From positions 1-18,216 of the forward strand of contig CAIQCM010000120.1 in assembly GCA_903870305.1 (NCBI GenBank): a DNA stretch of 18,216 bases, written 5' to 3'. The stretch's first letter is position 1; each line of letters opens with the position of its first letter. The notes below the pieces were generated by a model. It did no database searches. It was not told the origin of the DNA and saw only the letters and a program-made list of their open reading frames with translations. Below, piece after piece: positions 1 through 7,400 of the stretch. The position numbers were made by a program, and so were the translations under genes. The DNA is from an uncultured bacterium. GTDB lineage: Bacteria > Patescibacteriota > Patescibacteriia > CAIQCM01.

Positions 1-1512
1 GACGGCAAAGAATATGCGCTTAAGCCGGGCATGATGGTGATCGCGAACGCGACAAGTCCGATCGCGATCGCCGGCATCATGGGCGGCGAGGGTTCCGGTG
101 TCACCGGAGCAACGAAGAACATTGTTTTGGAAGCGGCTTGCTTCGACAGCACTTCGGTACGCCGCACCGGCCGAGCGCTTAACTTGCGCTCCGACGCCGC
201 CATGCGCTTTGAGAAGAATGTGCCGCAAGGGTTGACTACGCCGGCCTTGGCTCGCGCCGTGGAATTAGTATTGGCGCTCTGCGGCGGGAAATTGGTGGCG
301 TCCGCCGACGAGATCGCGCGCCGCGAGACCGCGCCGCGCGTTTCTATTGCAACCAAGGCGCTTTGTGAAAAGATCGGAATTGATATTGCGCCCGCGGTTA
401 TAAAGAAATTTTTGACCGCTTTGGGTTTCGAGACGATCGCAAGCGCGTCGAAAATAACAGCCAAGGTTCCATATTGGCGCATTGGGGATGTTGCAATCGC
501 CGAAGACCTCGTCGAAGAGGTCGCCCGCCTCTACGGCTATCATAAATTGCCGTCTATTATTCCGCCGGGCGTCTCCGGCGAAGCGCCTGATCCTGTTTTT
601 GACATTGAACGACGCGTGCGCGAGTCGCTTGCGGGCGCCGGGTGCGCCGACATGATGAGCGTTTCGCTCGTCGGCGCCGAGGCGCTGAAACAAGCCGGGG
701 AGGGGGAGACGCCGGTCGCGCGTATTGCGAATCCGCTGACCAACGACCTTGAGTTCTTGCGTCCCTCGCATCGCGCGCGGCTTCTTGAAGCGGTGCGCAT
801 CAATGAAAAGAATTTCAACGCCGGTTCCGGCTTTGAGATAGGCAACGTGTTCACGCCCGCCGTCGATGCCGACGAACTGCCGGTCGAGACCTTGGGTCTG
901 GGCATTGTCGTTTGGGGACGGTCGATGTCCGGCGGCGTCGGTCGCGACCAAGGCGAAATATTCTATTCGGCCAAAGGGCTCCTTGAACGCATGGCCTCCG
1001 CGCTTCACATTAATATCACTTTTGGCAAGGACTTTCCCAAGAACGATTTTTGGCACCCTGGCCGTTCCGTCTCTGTCCATCTGGGCGATGCGGTCATAGG
1101 CACGCTGGGCGAACTAACGCCCGACGCGCGCGCCAAAGCCGGCATAGAATCGCGGGTCGCTCTTGCGCTCGTCGACGTGGCCGAACTCGTCAAAGCCGCC
1201 AAGCCGTCGGCCGATTATCGCGAACCATCCGCCTATCCGCCGATCCTCCGCGACATCGCTTTCATCGTTCCCCGAAAAACCGAACATGAATTTATCGTTG
1301 CGGCGGTCAAAGCCGTTGATCCGCTCATTGTCGCGGTCGAACTCTTCGATCACTACGAAGGCAAGGGGATAGAAGAAGGAAAAAAGAACCTCGCCTATCA
1401 CCTTACCTATCAATCAACAGCGCGCACCCTCGTCGCCGACGAGGTCGACGCCATCCACGCCAAGGTTTCGCGGATGCTCGAGCACAAATTCCACGCGACA
1501 ATAAGAGAGTAG
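1..1512 (+). CDS. pheT: Phenylalanyl-tRNA synthetase beta subunit, 5'-truncated by window edge
   Basis: Beta subunit of the alpha2/beta2 enzyme that charges tRNA-Phe in the cytoplasm. The frame is open from base 1, so the start lies outside and the N-terminal tRNA-binding part is missing from view. Visible in order are the B3/B4 editing region (SPIAIAGIMGGEGSGVTG, then RSDAAMRFEK), the B5 domain (about residues 100-190, including AIAEDLVEEVARLYGYHKLP), the catalytic-core-like domain, and the C-terminal ferredoxin-fold anticodon-binding domain starting near YPPILRDIAFIVPRKTEHEF. It ends in TAG and is followed closely by an intrinsic terminator, so it is the last gene of its transcript. pheS would be expected upstream; that is inference. 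Nothing in the visible part looks damaged. Confidence 0.97.
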   Translation, partial: DGKEYALKPGMMVIANATSPIAIAGIMGGEGSGVTGATKNIVLEAACFDSTSVRRTGRALNLRSDAAMRFEKNVPQGLTTPALARAVELVLALCGGKLVASADEIARRETAPRVSIATKALCEKIGIDIAPAVIKKFLTALGFETIASASKITAKVPYWRIGDVAIAEDLVEEVARLYGYHKLPSIIPPGVSGEAPDPVFDIERRVRESLAGAGCADMMSVSLVGAEALKQAGEGETPVARIANPLTNDLEFLRPSHRARLLEAVRINEKNFNAGSGFEIGNVFTPAVDADELPVETLGLGIVVWGRSMSGGVGRDQGEIFYSAKGLLERMASALHINITFGKDFPKNDFWHPGRSVSVHLGDAVIGTLGELTPDARAKAGIESRVALALVDVAELVKAAKPSADYREPSAYPPILRDIAFIVPRKTEHEFIVAAVKAVDPLIVAVELFDHYEGKGIEEGKKNLAYHLTYQSTARTLVADEVDAIHAKVSRMLEHKFHATIRE

Positions 1513-1520
1513 CTTTTAAC

Positions 1521-1554
1521 AAAAAAGATCGCCGCTTAGCGGCGATCTTTTTTT
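1521..1554 (+). terminator. Intrinsic terminator of pheT
   Basis: A perfect 9-bp GC-rich stem (1527-1535 with 1539-1547, loop TTA) is followed by seven T. The A-run before the stem extends pairing with the T-run. The T-run leads directly into TATAAT at 1554-1559. Confidence 0.93.
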
Positions 1555-1626
1555 ATAATGTCGCCCCATCTTGTGTCTCAATCATGATGTATCCCGCTAA
1601 CATTGCGGCCATGCAGCTTTGCCACC

Positions 1627-1713
1627 AACCTCATCCCTACCCTTCTCCTCGAATGAGGAGAAGGAGTCGTATCCAACCCCTCTCCTTAATCAAGGAGAGG
1701 GTAGGGTGAGGTT
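1627..1713. repeat. Nested palindromic intergenic repeat with two hairpin arms
   Basis: The outer arms 1627-1642 (AACCTCATCCCTACCC) and 1699-1713 (GGGTAGGGTGAGGTT) are complementary apart from one extra base. Between them are two perfect 10-bp hairpins: 1641-1650 with 1655-1664, and 1678-1687 with 1692-1701. The whole can fold as a three-way junction or cruciform. It resembles the CCTCACCC...CTCTCC class of bacterial intergenic repeats, from memory and not searched. Confidence 0.85.
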
Positions 1714-1848
1714 CGGCGGGAAGGCCACGAAGTTGCGTTTGAAACAGGCCTGTCGTCGAATCGAGAGATGTGCGCTTGGGGGCGACGCAGCGGCGTCCTA
1801 TTCGTAAATTCGTAACTGATTCGCGATTTCGTAAGAACTTCATCACAT

Positions 1849-1877
1849 TTGATAAAACTTTAAAAATGTGCTATAGT
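1849..1877 (+). promoter_or_regulatory. Sigma70-type promoter of the 1912 gene
   Basis: TTGATA (1849-1854), a 17-bp spacer, and TATAGT (1872-1877) preceded by TGC, an extended -10. The predicted transcript starts near 1884 and gives a leader of about 28 nt. Confidence 0.75.
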
Positions 1878-1911
1878 AAATAACTAACATAATCGATGTA
1901 TTTTAAAGAGT

Positions 1912-2196
1912 ATGTACCTTGCAAGCACAAAAGATGTTTTATTCATTGTTCTGGCCTTTGCCGTGCTGTGGTTGGCTATTTTTCTTTCCTGGGCGATCTA
2001 TTACCTTATCGGCATCCTAAAGGATGCGCGCGACACGGTGCATGGAATCAAAAAGGCGGCCGATGCTGTCGAAGCGGCGGCGGGGCAAGTCAAAACCAAA
2101 TTCGGCTCTTTCATGAACATTGCCTCAATCGGCGCCGAAGGTATGAAGATCTTCATGGAAAAAATGTCGGCCGCGAAGAAAAGAAAAGGGAAATAG
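1912..2196 (+). CDS. Small single-pass membrane protein of unknown function
   Basis: 94 residues. One hydrophobic segment (about residues 8-36, VLFIVLAFAVLWLAIFLSWA and onward) is followed by an amphipathic, Ala-rich helical stretch (DARDTVHGIKKAADAVEAAA) and a strongly basic tail (AAKKRKGK). The layout, a membrane anchor followed by a cytoplasmic or periplasmic coiled helix, recalls DUF948-type small proteins, but I cannot assign a family. A weak purine-rich stretch (aaagag) precedes the ATG. A good promoter lies upstream and a terminator follows, so it appears to be a one-gene transcript. A longer overlapping frame beginning at 1896 lacks these signals and was not chosen. Confidence 0.8.
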   Translation: MYLASTKDVLFIVLAFAVLWLAIFLSWAIYYLIGILKDARDTVHGIKKAADAVEAAAGQVKTKFGSFMNIASIGAEGMKIFMEKMSAAKKRKGK

Positions 2197-2224
2197 GCCG
2201 TCGGCGGATATAAACTACTAAAAG

Positions 2225-2260
2225 AAAAACCCTGGCTTTTGGCCGGGGTCTTTTTGTTGT
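2225..2260. terminator. Bidirectional terminator between convergent genes
   Basis: Stem 2229-2236 with 2242-2249 (one T:G wobble), loop of five, T-run 2251-2255 on the plus strand. The A-run 2221-2229 gives a T-rich run on the minus strand, so it can serve both the membrane-protein gene and the P-loop gene reading towards it. Confidence 0.85.
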
Positions 2261-2268
2261 GAGATCGC

Positions 2269-2838
2269 TTAGCGAGCGGTGGCACGGCGGCCGATTTTGG
2301 CAGTCGTCACCCCCGCTTCTTTGTTGATCAGCTGTTCGGCGAAAGAACGGATATCGGGTTTGTCGCCCGAGACGACGCGATCCATACCGACCACGATAAT
2401 GGGTTGCATTTCCATCATGGTTAGTATTTCGGCAACAATCGGGAAAAACCAATCTTCGAATACGCGTCTCCATTCGAGGACGCCCTCGAGCGATCTCGAA
2501 ACCACGATTGCACCATCGGGTTTCGCGTTGTCGCAAATGAAGGCCGAGGCGCGTCCTAGTTTTCCGGGCATGTCCCCGAAGACATATTTGGCTTCGGATC
2601 CTTGAAACTGTTTGAGACGGCCACGGAGCGCCGATTCCCAATTCCAATTGAAGTCCTTATGCTTCGGTCTGTCATGGAACGGTACTTCGCCACGGAAAGC
2701 GGGGTAGCTGTTTCCCCAGACATCCAACTCGACGGCTTCGGCGGAAATCCCGAGACAGTTCAGATGCTTTACAAGCGAAAGAGCAAAGGTGCTTTTGCCG
2801 GAGTTGCTGGGACCTCCGACCAAATAACGTTTCGTCAT
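2269..2838 (-). CDS. P-loop NTPase, kinase-like, unknown substrate
   Basis: 189 residues. An N-terminal Walker A motif (GGPSNSGKST, residues 8-17) follows strand MTKRYLV, as in small nucleotide or sugar kinases and CbiA-like NTPases. A Walker-B-like strand YVFGDMPGK lies near residues 85-93, and a hydrophobic strand PIIVVGMDRV near residues 145-154. The middle (HDRPKHKDFNWNWES) is rich in charged and aromatic residues and could bind substrate. The start is supported by AAGGAG about seven bases upstream (complement of 2846-2851). A good promoter faces away from that of the Fic-like gene at 2963, so the two are divergent neighbours with almost touching -35 boxes. The NTP-binding role is clear; the reaction is not. 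Confidence 0.85.
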   Translation of the reverse strand: MTKRYLVGGPSNSGKSTFALSLVKHLNCLGISAEAVELDVWGNSYPAFRGEVPFHDRPKHKDFNWNWESALRGRLKQFQGSEAKYVFGDMPGKLGRASAFICDNAKPDGAIVVSRSLEGVLEWRRVFEDWFFPIVAEILTMMEMQPIIVVGMDRVVSGDKPDIRSFAEQLINKEAGVTTAKIGRRATAR

Positions 2839-2874
2839 GGCGCCACTCCTTCTTAGTTAGGTCGGGTCGACGTT

Positions 2875-2904
2875 ATTTTAATGCATCGTCGTTATCAATG
2901 TCAA
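2875..2904 (-). promoter_or_regulatory. Promoter of the P-loop NTPase gene
   Basis: On the minus strand TTGACA (complement of 2899-2904), an 18-bp spacer, then TAAAAT (complement of 2875-2880). The consensus -35 is a strong sign. Confidence 0.75.
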
Positions 2905-2911
2905 TGGATAA

Positions 2912-2940
2912 TTGACTGCGAAGGGCGTTTCTGCTAATTT
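2912..2940 (+). promoter_or_regulatory. Promoter of the Fic-like gene
   Basis: TTGACT (2912-2917), a 17-bp spacer, then TAATTT (2935-2940). Its -35 box is only 7 bp from the -35 of the divergent gene, so one bound protein could control both. Confidence 0.65.
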
Positions 2941-2962
2941 GAGCTGGCAATAAGGAGGACAC

Positions 2963-3706
2963 ATGGATGAATCGCTCTTTGATCGATGGAATGCCATTTT
3001 TCGTTTCAATCTCACGCGCCGCAGCCGCAGCGCGCGCGGGCAAGATTCGAGCGCCGCCGTCTCCGGTAAAAGCCGTTTGCTTCTTTCTGGATCGACCGTT
3101 CCGACGCTAGCCGAACAGGTAAGAAAAAATTCAGAATGCCTCATCGCCGACGTCGGATCGCGGCTTATATCCGCCACATTCCCGTCTACGATCGCCGAAT
3201 GGCATGCGGTTGGCCGGCACTGGTTCGATCTCGTTAACCAAGGAGTAACGAGCGACAGGCAATATGAAAATGAGTACTTGGCGCTTGAAGAAGTTCGCCG
3301 CCGCCACGAGATGATCTTTGGCGACCGGCCACTGGTCTTTGATCAGCGGTATCGCCTTTGGACGCCACCATATCTCAAGCTGCAAATTCCACCACTCTTA
3401 ATTCACGATTGCCTGGATCGTTTCTACGGTTCGCTGCAGACGCGCATGGATGCAAGCGGAAACGAGGAAGCTGCGGTCGCGACAATGGCTTATGTCGACC
3501 ATGTCATGGACGGCGTCATTCATCCATGGCGCGACGGTTGCGGTCGGGTCTCGACAGCGCTTGTCATGCTGCTGGCCGGTCGAACAAGGACATTCCCGCT
3601 TTTTGCCGAGACCTTCGAAGGTCATCGGGTAACTCTCGGCGATGCCGAAGGTCACCTCGCATACTTCCGCGCATGCGTTATCCGCGCCAAAGCGTTGACG
3701 CACTAA
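2963..3706 (+). CDS. Fic/Doc-like protein with altered active-site motif
   Basis: 247 residues. Residues 187-195 read HPWRDGCGR inside the helix-loop-helix context DHVMDGVIHPWRDGCGRVS, which matches the Fic signature HPFx(D/E)GNGRxxR. The catalytic His (H187), the acidic metal-binding residue (D191) and the first Arg (R195) are kept. The Asn is Cys (C193) and the last Arg is replaced (T198). Fic enzymes transfer AMP, or in Doc phosphate, to target proteins, so target modification is plausible, but the changes could alter chemistry or abolish it. No inhibitory helix (S/T)xxxE(G/N) was recognised. The start follows an exceptionally good AAGGAGGA (2952-2959) and its own promoter. The N-terminus (residues 10-40) is basic and Ser-rich. 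Without the motif I would call it unknown. Confidence 0.7.
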   Translation: MDESLFDRWNAIFRFNLTRRSRSARGQDSSAAVSGKSRLLLSGSTVPTLAEQVRKNSECLIADVGSRLISATFPSTIAEWHAVGRHWFDLVNQGVTSDRQYENEYLALEEVRRRHEMIFGDRPLVFDQRYRLWTPPYLKLQIPPLLIHDCLDRFYGSLQTRMDASGNEEAAVATMAYVDHVMDGVIHPWRDGCGRVSTALVMLLAGRTRTFPLFAETFEGHRVTLGDAEGHLAYFRACVIRAKALTH

Positions 3707-3723
3707 GCGCCTTTCTTTTCCAT

Positions 3724-3758
3724 CCGGTGTCCGCTATAATGGCGGCACCGGATTTTTT
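3724..3758 (+). terminator. Terminator of the Fic-like gene, with a -10 box in its loop
   Basis: Stem CCGGTG/CACCGG (3724-3729 with 3746-3751) continues as CCGC/GCGG (3731-3734 with 3742-3745) past a bulged T, then T6 at 3753-3758. The loop is TATAATG. Confidence 0.85.
3735..3740 (+). promoter_or_regulatory. Probable -10 box (TATAAT) for the HD hydrolase gene
   Basis: A perfect TATAAT sits in the loop of the preceding terminator. Initiation about 7 bp downstream would leave only about 14 nt before the ATG at 3761. The -35 region (around 3712-3717, tttctt) is weak. Confidence 0.5.
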
Positions 3759-3760
3759 AT

Positions 3761-4357
3761 ATGATCGACCGCACAAATAAGCGCGCCACGACGCTCGCCT
3801 ATATAAAAACCATCCATACTGGCAGTATTCGCGGCAAAGGCGGAGAGCCGGATTGGCATCACTTGGACCGCGTATCACGACTCATAGAAGTCGTACTTTC
3901 TTATACGCAAGAAGGAACCATTAAAGAAAGAGAAGATATGGCGCTTGCCGCGTTGGGGCACGACGCGCTCGAAGACACATCGGTGACGTGTGCCGAACTT
4001 GAGGTGGTTTTCGGCGAACGAGGTCTTGAGTTGATCGAAGACATGACCAATCGCCAAAGCGATGCGGATCAGTGTCGCTATGTGCGACAAATCGCCTCAG
4101 CCGACGAACAGGTGCGGATCATCAAGCTCGCCGACCTAATCGACAACTCATTAAGCGTTACCCATCAGCTTTTCGTTTTGGGAAGCGCATGGTGCGACAA
4201 TTATTTTTTACCGATCATTATGCCTATGATCGAGGCAGTTACAAAAACCGAATTCACCATATTCCATCGATCCGGCGAGATATTAAAGCGTTTGGCCATC
4301 TCCGCCCGCGATATTTTGCTTGAAGAAAATGAACGCTATCGCTTGGAAGAAAAATGA
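3761..4357 (+). CDS. HD-domain hydrolase, RelA/SpoT-type, small alarmone hydrolase candidate
   Basis: 198 residues. It carries the metal-dependent HD hydrolase signature of RelA/SpoT proteins: HH at 33-34, HDALEDT at 67-73 (H67, D68, E71, D72) and KLADLIDN at 122-129 (D125, N129). The order and the D-to-N spacing match the (p)ppGpp hydrolase domain. The region TCAELEVVFGERGLELIEDMT also fits this family. There is no synthetase domain, so the expected role is removal of (p)ppGpp or a similar nucleotide, as in MESH1-type small alarmone hydrolases; the substrate is inferred. No Shine-Dalgarno precedes the ATG; the start follows a terminator T-run closely, which suggests a near-leaderless message. 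It ends in TGA and has its own terminator. Confidence 0.88.
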   Translation: MIDRTNKRATTLAYIKTIHTGSIRGKGGEPDWHHLDRVSRLIEVVLSYTQEGTIKEREDMALAALGHDALEDTSVTCAELEVVFGERGLELIEDMTNRQSDADQCRYVRQIASADEQVRIIKLADLIDNSLSVTHQLFVLGSAWCDNYFLPIIMPMIEAVTKTEFTIFHRSGEILKRLAISARDILLEENERYRLEEK

Positions 4358-4365
4358 CCTCTTAG

Positions 4366-4387
4366 AACGCCCAAATGGGCGTTTTTT
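4366..4387 (+). terminator. Terminator of the HD hydrolase gene
   Basis: Stem AACGCCC (4366-4372) with GGGCGTT (4377-4383), loop AAAT, T-run 4382-4387. Confidence 0.9.
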
Positions 4388-4400
4388 GGTGCAATTGATA

Positions 4401-4432
4401 AATTAGACATTAGATATTATCCGATGTAATCT
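4401..4432 (+). promoter_or_regulatory. Possible dnaE promoter within a dispersed repeat
   Basis: TAGACA (4404-4409), 17 bp, TAATCT (4427-4432). Bases 4401-4419 are identical to a 19-mer upstream of tsf (16716-16734, minus). The leader after it is pyrimidine-rich with a repeated ctactccct word (4446-4470) and lacks a Shine-Dalgarno. Confidence 0.45.
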
Positions 4433-4476
4433 ATACGAATTCGGCGACTACTCCCTACTCACTACTCCCTAACCAC

Positions 4477-7400
4477 ATGTCCCGTTTCGTCCACCTCCAC
4501 GTCCACACCCATTACAGCTTATTGGACGGTCTTACCCAGATCGACCAGCTGGTAAATAAGGTGAAGTTCCACGGCATGGACGCGGTGGCGATCACCGACC
4601 ATGGCGCCATGTACGGGGCGATCGAGTTTTATCAGGCGTGCAAGAAAAAAGATATTAAACCGCTTATCGGCATGGAGGCGTATGTCGCGCCTAAGTCGCG
4701 TTTTGAAAAGTCCGGCCGCGGCGGGGAGAACGACACCTCGCACCTCACGCTTATTGCCAAGAACATCACGGGGTATCGCAACCTAATGAAGCTGGCCACG
4801 CGCGCGTCGCTTGAAGGGTTTTATTACAAACCGCGGACTGACCATGAGCTCCTAGCCGAGTTGGGCGAGGGGATCATTGCTTTGTCCGGATGCCTTAATG
4901 GCGAAATCCCCAAAGCAATTTTATCGAATGAAACGCATCGCGTGCGCGAGCTTATAAAAAAATATCAGAGTTATTTTGGAAAAGATTTTTATTTGGAAAT
5001 TCAAAGTCACCCGACCGTTCCCGAACAGGACATTGTAAACCGCGGGCTTTCCAAACTTTCGGAAGAGTTCGGCATCCCGCTCGTTGCAACCCAAGACAGC
5101 CACTACTTGGATCCGGGCGACAACGATGCGCAGGATATTTTGGTTTGCGTGCAAACGGGAAAAACGGTCGACGATCCCAAGCGGCTGGACATGCGTTCCT
5201 TGGACGTGAGTTTTCCGGCCGGCGCGCTCATGGAAGAGCGGTTCCGCGATTACCCGGGCGCTTGCGAGATGACCGGAAAAATTGCCGACTCGGTCAACTT
5301 GGAACTTGATCTGGGTAAATGGGTGTTTCCCGCTTTCGTTCCCCCTGGCGGGATGAACGCCAAGGATTATCTGGCAAAAATTTCTCACGAAATGCTCGAT
5401 GCCAAATACGGCGGCAAAGCGCCGGACGAAGTGGTAGCGCGTTTGGAATACGAGCTGGGGATCATCTCGAAAAAAGGATATGATCCGTATTTTTTGGTGG
5501 TCGCCGACTATACCAACTGGGCGCGAGCGCAGGGAATCGTCTCCACCACTCGCGGTAGCGCCGCCGGTTCGCTTGTTTCACATGTGATCGGCATTTCCGA
5601 GGTTAATCCGCTTTTTTTCAAACTGCCATTCGAACGCTTCCTCAACCCTTCGCGTCCGTCGCCGCCCGACATCGATATGGACTTTGCCGACAATCGTCGC
5701 GAAGAGGTTTTGGAATATGTGAAAGGCAAATACGGCGCCGACAAGGTGGCACAAATTTGCACCTTCGGGACAATGCAAGCGCGCGCCGCCGTACGCGATG
5801 TCACGCGCGCCCTTGGTTTGCCGTACGCTTTCGGCGATCGGCTCGCCAAGCTCATTCCGCCGGGCGCGCAGGGCTTTGCCATGACAATCGACCGCGCCAT
5901 TGCCGAAAATTCCGAGTTGAATGAGCTTGTTAACCGCGACCCCGACGCCAAGCGCGTCATCGATCTCGCCAAAAAAGTCGAAGGATGCGTGCGCCACGCT
6001 TCGGTTCACGCCGCGGGCGTCGTCATTGCGCCGACGCCACTCACCGACTTTACGCCGCTTCAAAAAGAATCCGGCGGCGGCGACAAGATCATCACCCAGT
6101 ACGACATGAACGCGGTCGAAGCGTCGGGCACGCTTAAAATGGACTTCCTCGGGATCCGTAACCTCTCGATTTTGGGAAACGCCATTCGGCTCGTTAAAAT
6201 AACCAAGAACATTGATATTAAATTGGTCGAGCTGCCGCTTGACGACAAGAAGACCTTTGAAATGCTGGCGCGCGGCGAGACCTTTGGCGTGTTCCAGCTC
6301 TCCGGCGACGGCATGACCAAATATTTGAAAGAACTCCGTCCGACCACCATCTTCGATCTGCAGGCGATGGTGGCGCTTTACCGTCCCGGCCCGATCGACA
6401 TGATCCCGGAATATATCGCGCGAAAGCACAATCCTTCGCGCATTAAATATCCCGACCCGCGGATGAAGGAGATCACCGACCAGTCCTACGGCGTTATCAC
6501 ATACCAAGATGACGTGCTTTTGACGGCCATTAAACTCGCCGGCTACTCCTGGGAAGAAGCCGATAAATTCCGGAAAGCGATGGGCAAGAAAATTCCCGAG
6601 GAAATGGCCAAGCAAAAAGAGAAGTTTTGGAAAGGGATCGTCGCCCACGGCGGCAGCGAAGCGTTGGCCGGCGAGCTGTGGCACTTAATTGAGCCGTTTG
6701 CGGCCTATGGTTTTAACAAAGCGCACGCCGCCTCATACGCCATTGTCGCCTACCACACCGCTTACATGAAAGCGCATTTCCCGGCCGAGTACATGACGGC
6801 GATCATGACAGCCGAGTCCGACGACCTGGAAAAGGTCGCCGAAGCGGTCGCCGAGTGCGGGCGCATGGGCATTGCGGTGTTGCCGCCGGACGTGAACTCA
6901 TCTTTCAAGGATTTTACCTACATTGACGACACGCACATTCGTTTCGGGCTTTTGGCGATAAAAAATTTGGGAACGGACACGGTTGAGAACGTTATTGGCG
7001 AGCGCAAAGAAAACGGCTCGTTCAATACGCTTGAAGATTTTTTAATGCGCCTTAAATCAAAATCCGTTAACCGCAAGTCGATTGAAAGCTTGGTTAAAAC
7101 CGGCGCCATGGACGCTTTCGGCGACCGTCAGGCCATGCTCGACATGGTCGAGCCGATGCTCGCCTTCGCGCGCGAAGGGCAAAAGGCCGTGAATTCTAAT
7201 CAGTCCTCGCTTTTTGGCGGAGAAATACTTTCGCGCGGAACGATCCGCTTGGCTTCTGGCGTTACCACGGCCAAAGCCGATCGCTTGGCGTGGGAAAAGG
7301 AATTGCTCGGGCTTTATGTTTCCGAACATCCGTGGCAGCAATGGGGCGCGCTGTTTGCGGGCGTTACGACTTCGCTTTCCGAAGCGCTCTTAAAAAGCGA

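Larger units (their letters stand above)
1513..1911. other. Long intergenic spacer without a convincing gene
   Basis: About 400 bases lie between pheT and the small membrane protein gene. The spacer holds the pheT terminator, a TATAAT directly after it, a nested palindromic repeat at 1627-1713, an AT-rich tail with repeated cgtaa-type words near 1804-1835, and the promoter of the next gene. Short open frames here overlap the repeat and have no ribosome binding site or recognisable protein, so I do not call a gene. Confidence 0.7.

Noticed and set aside
265..1080. 271-codon open frame antisense to pheT
   Set aside because: Shadow of pheT, Arg-rich and without a motif.
1619..1846. Small open frames in the spacer after pheT
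   Set aside because: They run through a palindromic repeat on either strand and have no ribosome binding site.
5578..6684. 368-codon open frame antisense to dnaE
   Set aside because: Shadow of the conserved polymerase core, with no family resemblance.
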